Shown in pieces: positions 42,035 through 49,675 of a stretch of DNA of 64,000 nucleotides (the stretch's first letter is position 1; every line of letters begins with the position of its first letter). The DNA is from DAIODI01 sp046349255 (GTDB lineage Bacteria > Pseudomonadota > Alphaproteobacteria > Rhizobiales > Aestuariivirgaceae). The position numbers were made by a program, and so were the translations under genes. The DNA lies in NCBI GenBank assembly GCA_046349255.1, contig JAXMCR010000002.1, forward strand, positions 1,426,001 to 1,490,000, read 5' to 3'. Below the pieces are notes generated by a model, which was not told the DNA's origin, ran no database searches, and was given only the letters and a program-made list of their open reading frames with translations.

Positions 42035-42601
42035 ATGAGCGCAACTTCAAGTAGCTTAAAGTCAGTCGCTGCCGCGGCAGTGCTGTCAGTTGTCGGACTC
42101 TTCGCAGCGGAACCCGCATTCGCCGCGACTTGCACCCAGTCATTGCCCGGTGGCGATGTGGTGTACACGCTGAATACCGCCACCAATGCTTTCTGCTCCA
42201 CCGGTAATGATTTGAACACCATTGACTCCAGCTACACGCTGTTCGGTCAGACCGGATGGATTCTCGGTGACTCCACCGGCGGCGTGGGCGACAATGCAGT
42301 CAAGTTCACCCAAAACGGGGCACCCGTTTCTGGTGCACAGTCGGGCACTTGGGCCATTACCGGCCTCGCCAACTCAATTGTCGTTGTCCTGAAGCAGGCA
42401 AATTCCTTTGCCGCGTTTCTTGTCAGCTCGACGAGCGGTACATGGAGCGTGACTGGCCCGGGAGATAGCGTGAACGTCATTTCGCACGCCTCGGTGTACT
42501 ACAACGGTTCGGTTATCCCGCTGCCGCCGGCAGCATTGCTTTTTGGCACTGCGCTGGCTGGAGTCGGTGCAATGTCGAGGAAGCGTCGCAAGTCTGCTTA
42601 A
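42035..42601 (+). CDS. Secreted protein with VPLPA-CTERM-type sorting signal
   Basis: 188 residues. Signal peptide S-V-A-A-A-A-V-L-S-V-V-G-L-F-A-A-E-P-A-F-A-A. The body is Ser/Thr/Gly/Asn-rich with two cysteines. The end has the tripartite exosortase signal: motif I-P-L-P-P-A, hydrophobic helix A-L-L-F-G-T-A-L-A-G-V-G-A, and basic tail S-R-K-R-R-K-S-A. Such proteins are handled by an exosortase and placed on the cell surface, often in organisms with matching exopolysaccharide genes. AGGAGG precedes the ATG at 42035 by 6 nt. A homologous signal is carried by the gene at 49676. Confidence 0.85.
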   Translation: MSATSSSLKSVAAAAVLSVVGLFAAEPAFAATCTQSLPGGDVVYTLNTATNAFCSTGNDLNTIDSSYTLFGQTGWILGDSTGGVGDNAVKFTQNGAPVSGAQSGTWAITGLANSIVVVLKQANSFAAFLVSSTSGTWSVTGPGDSVNVISHASVYYNGSVIPLPPAALLFGTALAGVGAMSRKRRKSA

Positions 42602-42619
42602 GACCGCACATCTGTGTTG

Positions 42620-42645
42620 AAGGGAGGGGCTACCGCTCCTCCCTT
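42620..42645 (+). terminator. Terminator after the first VPLPA-CTERM-type gene
   Basis: AAGGGAGGGGC, loop TACC, GCTCCTCCCTT: an 11-bp stem with one G-T pair followed by TT and an AT-rich stretch, 18 bp after the stop. Typical intrinsic terminator; it also faces the HTH remnant on the other strand. Confidence 0.85.
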
Positions 42646-42656
42646 TTGAATTTCTG

Positions 42657-42926
42657 CTATCGCATATATTTTAGATATTTCTCGACCGTACCTCTTGTTA
42701 CTCCAAACCGTTGAGCGAGTTCGAGCTTGCTCGCCCCTTCTTTCGCGAGACGTCGAACTTCCTCTATATCAGCGATGGGCTTGTTATCGAAGTTATTGGC
42801 TATTCTAGTGGGCCAATCTTGTGAAGTAGCTGCTTGATATTGTTGACTGCGTTTCCGGGTGATCGCGGCGATATCGCTCGAGCAGATAGGTTCGTTGGTT
42901 TCTCTCAGAGAGGCCAGAATCCCCGA
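42657..42926 (-). pseudogene. Decapitated helix-turn-helix ORF
   Basis: The minus strand is open for 89 codons, bounded upstream by TAG at 42927-42929, but contains no ATG, GTG or TTG except the penultimate codon, so it cannot start on its own. The C-terminal part, E-E-V-R-R-L-A-K-E-G-A-S-K-L-E-L-A-Q-R-F followed by G-V-T-R-G-T-V-E-K-Y-L-K, is a clear helix-turn-helix of the recombinase/transposase-regulator kind (HTH_7-like). The gene has probably lost its 5' end at the third att copy 27 bp away. Confidence 0.6.
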
Positions 42927-42952
42927 CTATGGCGTGGTCATTGCCGCTCACG

Positions 42953-42981
42953 CGCACGTTCGAAACGTGCCGGGGTCGCCA
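42953..42981 (+). repeat. att copy 3: imperfect tRNA-Arg 3' end
   Basis: CGCACGTTCGAAACGTGCCG and the following GGGTCGCCA match the T arm, acceptor strand and CCA of the tRNA-Arg over 29 bp with one mismatch (A for T in the T loop). It lacks the anticodon part present in copies 1 and 2. Its distance from copy 2 is 1.27 kb. It marks the right end of the relic element and the start of the glycan region. Confidence 0.8.
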
Positions 42982-43004
42982 CTGATCAGGCAGCGCGCCT
43001 TCTT

Positions 43005-44138
43005 CTAGCTGCAGAAAAATGACGCCACACCGTCCATGACGCGGTCCACTGTCCCGGCATTCATTCCCCGAAAGATCGGCATTCGGATCAGCCTGCCGGC
43101 AAGGTCTTCTGTCACGGGGAGATCGTTCGGCTTGTAACCAAGCGAGTGTCCAAAGGGAGAAGAGTGAAGCGGTACGTAATGGAACGCAGCACCGATGCCG
43201 AGCGACTTGAGGTGGGCAATCAGCCGGTCCCTATCCGTTCTTTCGTGGCAGTAAAAGAAGACGATATGGCCATTCGGTTCAGCATGCTCGGGAATGCGCG
43301 GAAGACGGAGAAAGCCCTGCTGCTCCAGCAACACAAGCTTCTCCCGATAGTATCGCGCAATCGCACGGCGTTCGGCAGTTATGTCCGCCACGGAAGCAAG
43401 CTGAGCTAGCAGAAAGGCTGCGCTCAGTTCGGGCATTCCCAGTGACGAGCCCAAGCCTGTCCAGGAGTAAAAGTTTGCCGAGCCATTGAAAAACGCCCTG
43501 CGGTTTGTGCCTTTGTCACGACAGACATAGGCTTGTTCAAGATAATCGCGATTGTTTACGATCAGGGCTCCTCCTTCTCCGCATGTTACATTCTTTTGCC
43601 AGTTGAAACTGAACGCAGCCAGATCGCCGAATGTCCCAAGTGGCTTCTGCCGATAGAACGCGCCGACGGCTTGGGCGGCATCCTCGATAACTGTCAGGCC
43701 AAAACGCTTCGCCAGCGCGTTGATTTCATCGGGTGCACAAGCGATGCCGGCGTAATGCATTGGCCAGATTGCTTTGGTGCGGACCGTTATCGCATCGGCG
43801 ATCAACCGTTCATCCATATTCATCGTGTCAGGCCGAACATCGACGAATCTGGGAAACGCCCCAGTTCTGCAAACTGCATTCGCCGCAGATGTTAATGTGA
43901 ATGATGGCAGGATGACTTCATCTCCGTGCCGCAAGCCCGAAATTAGGGCTGAAAGCTCCAGCGCAGCGGTGCCGGAGCCCGTCAAAAGCACATCCGCGCC
44001 GCCCAGGTACGAACGAAGTAGATCTTCGCACCTGCGCGCATAGGGGCCGTCAACCTGCAAGGAGCCACTGTTCAGGACCGCTGAAATGTTTTGATGTTCT
44101 TCGCCGGTTTTACAAACTTGAGTGAACGGTATATCCAC
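43005..44138 (-). CDS. Sugar aminotransferase (DegT/DnrJ/EryC1, WecE/RffA-like)
   Basis: 377-residue PLP enzyme. Landmarks: G-S-G-T-A-A-L-E-L-S-A cofactor phosphate loop, P-S-F-T-L-T-S-A-A-N-A, V-I-E-D-A-A-Q-A-V-G with PLP-ring Asp, and F-S-F-N-W-Q-K-N-V-T-C-G-E-G-G-A whose Lys forms the Schiff base. The pattern fits WecE/RffA, which makes dTDP-4-amino-4,6-dideoxygalactose, though other keto-sugars are possible. GTG start with GGAG 7 nt upstream. Divergent from the acyltransferase gene, which probably acts on the same amino sugar. Confidence 0.92.
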   Translation of the reverse strand: MDIPFTQVCKTGEEHQNISAVLNSGSLQVDGPYARRCEDLLRSYLGGADVLLTGSGTAALELSALISGLRHGDEVILPSFTLTSAANAVCRTGAFPRFVDVRPDTMNMDERLIADAITVRTKAIWPMHYAGIACAPDEINALAKRFGLTVIEDAAQAVGAFYRQKPLGTFGDLAAFSFNWQKNVTCGEGGALIVNNRDYLEQAYVCRDKGTNRRAFFNGSANFYSWTGLGSSLGMPELSAAFLLAQLASVADITAERRAIARYYREKLVLLEQQGFLRLPRIPEHAEPNGHIVFFYCHERTDRDRLIAHLKSLGIGAAFHYVPLHSSPFGHSLGYKPNDLPVTEDLAGRLIRMPIFRGMNAGTVDRVMDGVASFFCS

Positions 44139-44218
44139 CGTCAGTCTCCGTACTTAGCGCCCCGTTCTCCATCATTGCAGCAGCGTTCCAGTTCTAATGC
44201 GCTGAAAAAGAATAGACA

Positions 44219-44866
44219 ATGTCAACACGAAAGCCACTCCTTTGCTTGGGTACAACACGATATGCAGAAGTGTTTCTGGATATGCACGAGCAATCGATTG
44301 AATTCGAGTTTGCTGGCTTCGTTGAAAATCGAGATCGCACTCGTTGTGATGATCTGCTGTGCGGGCTACCCATCTTCTGGTCGGATGATGCCGATGTTTA
44401 TTCGAATACCCACTGGATCACTTGCGCGCTCGCGACAACGACACGTAGCGCTTGGATAGAAGAACTAAATCTTCGTGGTTTCCGCTCTGCTATACTCGTA
44501 CACTCTACAGCCGGGGTATCGAAGCGCGCTGAGCTGGCAGATGGCGTGTCAGTTGATCCCGGCAGTTTCATTTGCGCAAGAACATCGATTGGTCGTGGCG
44601 TCCGAATTGGACGCCTATGTTCCATCGGGCACCACATAACCATTGGTCCTTACACGACAATTCATCCTACCGTGACGGTTTCGAGCGGATGCCGTATCGG
44701 CAGCCAGGTCACGATTGGAACCGGAGCGATAGTCCTGACGGAAATCGAAATCGGCGATGGAGCGTTTGTCGCTGCAGGCTCTCTCGTAACGCGGGACGTT
44801 CCTGCCCGGAGCCTCGTACAGGGATCTCCGGCGCGAGTGGTGAAGAGCGATTACGGTCCGAAATGA
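44219..44866 (+). CDS. NeuD/PglD-like sugar O/N-acyltransferase
   Basis: 215 residues: an N-terminal Rossmann-like PglD domain (L-L-C-L-G-T-T-R-Y-A-E-V-F-L-D-M, F-V-E-N-R-D) and a left-handed beta-helix with hexapeptides (I-G-R-G-V-R-I-G-R-L-C-S-I-G-H-H-I-T-I-G, then V-S-S-G-C-R-I-G) ending V-T-R-D-V-P-A-R-S-L-V-Q-G-S-P-A. The histidine pair H-H in the helix is the likely catalytic base. The family N-acetylates UDP- or dTDP-4-amino sugars, the product of the enzyme next door. The start at 44219 has no good ribosome site. Confidence 0.88.
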   Translation: MSTRKPLLCLGTTRYAEVFLDMHEQSIEFEFAGFVENRDRTRCDDLLCGLPIFWSDDADVYSNTHWITCALATTTRSAWIEELNLRGFRSAILVHSTAGVSKRAELADGVSVDPGSFICARTSIGRGVRIGRLCSIGHHITIGPYTTIHPTVTVSSGCRIGSQVTIGTGAIVLTEIEIGDGAFVAAGSLVTRDVPARSLVQGSPARVVKSDYGPK

Positions 44867-44887
44867 CTGGGCAACACGCGCTTGACG

Positions 44888-45928
44888 ATGCGACGACCTA
44901 GTTTATGGGCCAGCCTTGGCGCGACCTTGAATCGGGTCGAACAAGGCCCACCGGGGCACGAAGCCGTCGGAGAGGCGGAGCGAATTGCATTCCTCGGTGA
45001 TGAACCAATTGCGCGCAACGGCAGGCGAATTGATAGTCCCTGCGGGGTGGACGATTACGTCGGCGAGAGGTTGCTCCGGTCCAACCATCAGTATCTCGTG
45101 TGTTTGCCATCGGGTGCCGTATTTCACGGAGCGGCGTATGCGCGATGGCTTTCCTACGTGCCCAATCAGCGGCCGATCTTCGGTTGGACTGACCTCGGCG
45201 CTCCGAGGGTCGTGCGATCTGCGACGATCGTCAGCGTAGATCACGGAATTACCTATGGCGATTGGGTTTCGGAATATCTTCGAACGCTGATCGATGGAAG
45301 TCCGATCGGGTCAGTCGTTCTGGTCCCTGGTCGTTTGAGGCACCGGAAATACGTTAGCCGGGATCTCGAGCAGCTGGGCATTGACTTTCAATACATTGAT
45401 GTTCCGACAATCCTGCTGAGGGCAACGGTACTCCACAAGAAGCGGTATCTGGTTCGCTGGACGAAGGCGGACGTTCAGGCTTTTCGCTCCGCATTCGGCA
45501 TTGCCACAGAGGTCCCGCGTGCGGGATCGGTTCTCTATCTCTCGCGTGAGGGAGTGCCTCAGATGCAATGGCATCCCGAGCGGACCTATCCGCACGCAGA
45601 CGTCAGCAGGCTCGTTCAATCACTTGGTGGGCAGACACTCTCGACGCACGCATTAGGACCATCGGACTACAAGGCTGCGCGCCACGAAGCTGAAACCGTC
45701 ATTGCGGATCATGGCTCGGCCATGTTGAACTTGCTGTATTGGCAAACGAAAAGCGTTATTGAGCTCGTGACCGATGGCTGGTGGGGGCCCGGGATGATGA
45801 GTCTCGCCAAGGCATGCGGTGTCCGGAACTACGCAATTGTACGCGTGACGGCGGAAGCAACTCCTGTCGAGACCGTTCGCGACTGGGTTCATCGATTTCA
45901 GGCGTCCACGACCTCGCTGTGGGACTAG
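44888..45928 (+). CDS. Glycosyltransferase family 61 protein
   Basis: About 346 residues with a GT61 (DUF563) signature: Y-G-D-W-V-S-E-Y-L-R-T-L near 130, L-Y-L-S-R-E-G around 220 and the A-D-H-G-S-A-M-L-N-L-L-Y-W near 285. In bacteria these enzymes add sugars to capsular, lipopolysaccharide or protein glycans. The ATG at 44888 is taken; a TTG two codons up is possible. It lies 21 bp after the acyltransferase and probably in the same transcript. Confidence 0.85.
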   Translation: MRRPSLWASLGATLNRVEQGPPGHEAVGEAERIAFLGDEPIARNGRRIDSPCGVDDYVGERLLRSNHQYLVCLPSGAVFHGAAYARWLSYVPNQRPIFGWTDLGAPRVVRSATIVSVDHGITYGDWVSEYLRTLIDGSPIGSVVLVPGRLRHRKYVSRDLEQLGIDFQYIDVPTILLRATVLHKKRYLVRWTKADVQAFRSAFGIATEVPRAGSVLYLSREGVPQMQWHPERTYPHADVSRLVQSLGGQTLSTHALGPSDYKAARHEAETVIADHGSAMLNLLYWQTKSVIELVTDGWWGPGMMSLAKACGVRNYAIVRVTAEATPVETVRDWVHRFQASTTSLWD

Positions 45929-46055
45929 ATTTCCACCGAGCGTTCAGAGAAGCTTTTCTGAAACCCGTTCGACTGTGCGATCGAAGGGCTATACAGCAAA
46001 ACCTGTTGTGTTCTAGATTTAATAAAATCGTCATTTGGCATTATTTGCCACGGGA

Positions 46056-48428
46056 ATGATATCCGTGTCAGTTCACGCATCACTGATAAACATAGGAAGT
46101 CTACTTCCCAGACGACTGCAAAAGGGTATTCGGGAGATACTTCCAGTCCCCGAGATACTCGACTTCATTGAGAGTTTGGAAAGTCCTCGCACCATTGAAC
46201 TGGCCGACGGTACGAGTTGGACGAGACTCGACAACTGTCCGATGCGGCTGCTTGACCCAGGTGGAGTGCAGGTTGGTCGTTCACTATACGTGATTGGCGG
46301 TTTCAGGAGTTCCGCGGAAGTCAGCAACAAGATCCATGTATTCGACATGGAGCGGCGCAAGTGGCAGCGCTCATACAAGGTGCCCGAGAGCCTGCCCCAC
46401 TCCCATACCGCGGTGTCGACTGACAATGAGCGGTACATCTACATTGCCGGAGGCCAACATGGGCCTCATTGTCGACCCGCCGTTCGCACAGCGTACTGCT
46501 TCGATACAGTCGACCAATCATGGCACGTACTGCCGCCCATTCCTGCGCCTCGCTACGCTGGTACCATGCAGCTTTGGAGAGGGCGCCTGCACTTCATCGG
46601 CGGAGCAGATGTCGATCGTTGGACGCCAACCGCGGATCACTGGAGCATCGGTATCGCGGGAAACTCGGCCACCGAACCGACTTGGCGCGAGGAAACGCCT
46701 AACCCCATCGCCGGGATGCATCGGTGCAGCGCCATCGTCCGGGACAGTCTTTACGTCATCGGAGGCCAGCAAGGTGATTTTCAGCCTGTTGCAGGCGACC
46801 CCCACTGCACCTGTACCGGTCGAACCAAAGAGACCTATCTGCCGTTCGTGTTCCGATTGCCCTCGCCAGAAGACGACTGGCAACGGATGTCCGACCTCCC
46901 CATTGCCGTCTCGCACTGCGATTTCGCCTGCCTGGTCTCGGGCAGTTCGATCTACCTGTTTGGTGGTCAAATCTATAAGCATCCCGAAGAGTTCTATCTT
47001 CGGCTGACCGACGCCATTCAGGTCTACGACACGGAGACGGATTCCTGGCGCATCGACGGCCATCTTCCCCATCACCTGAAAATGCCCGTCGTTGGACGTC
47101 TCGGAGAGGATGTCTTTCTGACCGTTGGGCAGCGTGGAAAACATGATTCAGACGAGCCGGGAAGAATAGTCTCGAGAACGTGGGTCGGCCGCCTAAAAGG
47201 CCAGCTCGGATCATATTCCAAGACCTGCCCTTTAACCTCTGTAGCAGGAAAGAGCATCCTTCTCATTTCTCACGAGCTATCGAGAAGTGGCGCTCCTTTG
47301 GAGCTGTTGGAACTCGGTCGTGCTCTCGTCGAAAGTCATGCCAAGGTTCGTCTTGTCAGCCTGAGTGCCGACATGAAAAGCGGAAACGTTTCGGCCGAAT
47401 TCAGGATACCGATTGTTCCGCCAGAAGTCGCACTGACGCATGCGACGGAGGCTGACCTTATCGTGGTCAATACGGCGAGCAGCCTGACGACAGAATGGGT
47501 AGAAGCGTGTCTTGCTCGCCATCGTGACATTTCGAAAAGGATCATTTGGTTCATTCACGAGATCGATATCGAGTTGTTCGGTGGTTGCGCGACAGTCCTC
47601 CCGAAGGTCACGTTCGCTGTGTTTGACAGCCAGGCCAGTCTCCGAGCTTGGGAAGAGATCGGTGCGCTACCGAAAAGGTATGCTGCCATACATCCCGGTC
47701 TGCCAAGCGATGCGTTCGATCACGCGGCGCTGCACAGGCATTCGTTTGTTCCAGCGTCGCAAGTGTCCAAGATCGCTCCGTCGCAATTTCTCACACGGTC
47801 AGAAATCCGCGCGGCACTGGGAGTGGGTGATCACGAAGTGGTCGTGTTGAGCGTTGGGAGCGTCTCCCATCTCAAAGGGCAACGGATGCTCCTCCATTCG
47901 ATAGCCCGAGCTGCCAGGGAACGACGACTTCCGGTCAAACTGCTGCTTGCCGGCTTCCGTGGTAGCGAGCAGAGGCTCGCTTTTCTGTACGACATGAACG
48001 CGCAGGAACATCAGGTGTTCAATGCGCGGCTCGCCTACATGACGACGCCCCACATAAACGCGCTCTTCGCTGCAAGTGACGTTCACATCCTGAATTCGCA
48101 AGGTGAGAACGGTCGTGGGGAAACATTCGGTCGGGCAACCGTGCATGCCATGACTTTTGGCCTTCCCGTTCTCTGCACGAACGCTGGTGGGGCTCCAGAA
48201 ATCGTGCAGGATGGACTTCAGGGATACCTTTATCCGGTGGGTGACAGCGGGCAGGAGACGATGATCGACCGACTGGAGGAGCTCGTTTTGTCACCGGATC
48301 TGCGCAGGCGCTTGGGCGCGGCGGGCTCAACTCGAGCAAGGTCCTGCTTCTCCAAGGACGTGTATCTCGCCAAACTTGATGCCGTGTTGCGGGACCATTT
48401 CTTCAGCGACTCGAGCACAGAGTGCTGA
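46056..48428 (+). CDS. Kelch beta-propeller fused to GT4 glycosyltransferase
   Basis: 790-797 residues in two halves. Residues about 55-390 are kelch repeats: L-Y-V-I-G-G-F, I-Y-I-A-G-G-Q, L-H-F-I-G-G-A, L-Y-V-I-G-G-Q and I-Y-L-F-G-G-Q each start with the G-G turn followed by W or Y at fixed spacing. Residues 400-790 are a GT-B glycosyltransferase of family 4: I-L-L-I-S-H-E-L-S-R-S-G-A-P-L-E-L, then V-V-V-L-S-V-G-S-V-S-H-L-K-G-Q, and the donor-site E-x7-E region G-E-T-F-G-R-A-T-V-H-A-M-T, with A-G-G-A-P-E-I-V. No signal peptide. ATG 46056 or TTG 46035 may start it. The last gene of the glycan group; the propeller could hold the acceptor. Confidence 0.88.
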   Translation: MISVSVHASLINIGSLLPRRLQKGIREILPVPEILDFIESLESPRTIELADGTSWTRLDNCPMRLLDPGGVQVGRSLYVIGGFRSSAEVSNKIHVFDMERRKWQRSYKVPESLPHSHTAVSTDNERYIYIAGGQHGPHCRPAVRTAYCFDTVDQSWHVLPPIPAPRYAGTMQLWRGRLHFIGGADVDRWTPTADHWSIGIAGNSATEPTWREETPNPIAGMHRCSAIVRDSLYVIGGQQGDFQPVAGDPHCTCTGRTKETYLPFVFRLPSPEDDWQRMSDLPIAVSHCDFACLVSGSSIYLFGGQIYKHPEEFYLRLTDAIQVYDTETDSWRIDGHLPHHLKMPVVGRLGEDVFLTVGQRGKHDSDEPGRIVSRTWVGRLKGQLGSYSKTCPLTSVAGKSILLISHELSRSGAPLELLELGRALVESHAKVRLVSLSADMKSGNVSAEFRIPIVPPEVALTHATEADLIVVNTASSLTTEWVEACLARHRDISKRIIWFIHEIDIELFGGCATVLPKVTFAVFDSQASLRAWEEIGALPKRYAAIHPGLPSDAFDHAALHRHSFVPASQVSKIAPSQFLTRSEIRAALGVGDHEVVVLSVGSVSHLKGQRMLLHSIARAARERRLPVKLLLAGFRGSEQRLAFLYDMNAQEHQVFNARLAYMTTPHINALFAASDVHILNSQGENGRGETFGRATVHAMTFGLPVLCTNAGGAPEIVQDGLQGYLYPVGDSGQETMIDRLEELVLSPDLRRRLGAAGSTRARSCFSKDVYLAKLDAVLRDHFFSDSSTEC

Positions 48429-48681
48429 GCTCTGAAGGTCGGCAGGCGACGATCATCGCGATCGGCAAGTCGACCGTATCGCCGCCTGCGTCCACGCATT
48501 GAGAGTCGCTGCACGGTGTCCGGAAGCTCGCCAGCACCGGGGCACTCACCAGTGTATCGCTGGCAGGATCGAAAAATACTGGACCCGACCGGATGACCCA
48601 CGTACTTCCTCCCGACAGGCTATTTCGACGCTAAGTTGGTACGCGCCCCGGATGGCCTCTAACGCAGGGAGACGGCCGAGC

Positions 48682-49461
48682 GTGAAATTGGCTGACGTCA
48701 TGGGAGAGCCGCGCCTCAAGGTTGAGCTCGCACACAAGCAGATCCGCGAACTGGAAAGGCTTACGGTGCCGGCTCTATCGCAAGACCTTTTCGAACTGGC
48801 GGTCTTGCACCGCAGGCATCATGCCTTCGTTGGGAAGCGCAATGCCTTCAGCCTCGAATACAGGCCCAGGGTGAAGCTTTCCCAGGCATTTGGCGCCATC
48901 ATTGGCGACGTCTTCTGCAATCTCCGGGCCGCGCTCGATTGCTGGATGAACAATGCGGTTGCCTGTGTCGCACCGAAGTTCGACGTGCGCTTCCCCTTTG
49001 CCGCCGAACTTCAGAAACTCTCGGAAACCAGGGACTATGTTGCGGTGGAGGCATCGTTCCCTGCAGTCGGCACGTTCATACTGCATACCGTGCGTCCCTG
49101 TGCCGACGCCAACAGGGATCTCTGGTCGGTGGGCCGCATGACCGACCCGAAGACATCGAGTGAATGCGTTCCGTCACTTGCCATCGCAGCCGTCGAGGAT
49201 CTTGACGTCTACTACAGCGGAATCCGGAGGATCGCCGGGCACACCTTCGCCGGTGACCCGGATCACGCGGTACGAATCGTGCCGGAAGCGGCCGAACCTA
49301 TTTCCACAAACGATGCTTTCCGCATCGTCGTGAGCCTGCGATTCGGACCGGGAAGCCTCTTTGAAGGCGAACCGGTGCTTCCTGTGATGGCGCGGGTCGA
49401 ATCGACAGTCACGCGGACGCTGGATCAACTGGAAGAATTCGTCCGACCGCACTGCACGTGA
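48682..49461 (+). CDS. Uncharacterised protein with NLRxALD motif
   Basis: About 259 residues. The stretch F-G-A-I-I-G-D-V-F-C-N-L-R-A-A-L-D-C-W-M-N-N recalls a widespread group of hypothetical proteins with GD-x3-NLR-x-ALD, found across bacteria and often near defence or mobile genes; their function is not known to me. The region before is helical. GTG 48682 is chosen because AGGGAG lies 12 nt upstream; ATG 48652 or 48700 are alternatives. Position between the glycan genes and the second VPLPA-type gene gives no clear clue. Confidence 0.75.
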   Translation: MKLADVMGEPRLKVELAHKQIRELERLTVPALSQDLFELAVLHRRHHAFVGKRNAFSLEYRPRVKLSQAFGAIIGDVFCNLRAALDCWMNNAVACVAPKFDVRFPFAAELQKLSETRDYVAVEASFPAVGTFILHTVRPCADANRDLWSVGRMTDPKTSSECVPSLAIAAVEDLDVYYSGIRRIAGHTFAGDPDHAVRIVPEAAEPISTNDAFRIVVSLRFGPGSLFEGEPVLPVMARVESTVTRTLDQLEEFVRPHCT

Positions 49462-49675
49462 TCGCGTCGGAGACCGCCAGCACTCATTTGCGGGATGGAA
49501 CCGCCTTCCTTTCGATCGTTTTCCGCTTGGTTCTCAGGGCCTTCCGGAGTAGGCGGCGACAATGCGGCAGCAGACCAAGATAATCATCTAAATATTTGAA
49601 TCCTAGTAGGAAACCAATTCGCAGACGGTCCATTCCGGCTCCTGGACGGTTCTCGAAGGCATCAGGAGAACGGGA

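Larger units (their letters stand above)
41681..42981. mobile_element. Relic of a second tRNA-Arg element
   Basis: About 1.3 kb between att copy 2 (41633-41680) and a shorter, imperfect third copy (42953-42981). It starts with the element-type left end and holds a complete VPLPA-CTERM-type gene and a helix-turn-helix ORF lacking any start codon. No integrase or excisionase gene remains. The simplest reading is an older insertion at the same tRNA, reduced by deletion, into whose left att element 1 later inserted. An alternative is that the right part is ordinary chromosome with a chance att-like sequence. Confidence 0.6.
42602..43004. other. 403-bp gap with terminator, decapitated ORF and att relic
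   Basis: No intact gene is seen. The stretch holds, in order, the terminator of the VPLPA-type gene (42620-42645), a minus-strand helix-turn-helix ORF without a start codon (42657-42926) and the third tRNA-end copy (42953-42981), which stands 24 bp from the stop of the sugar aminotransferase gene. Confidence 0.6.

Noticed and set aside
42953..42981. Possible second tRNA gene
   Set aside because: Only T arm and acceptor 3' strand are present; no D or anticodon arm can be folded, so it is an att relic.
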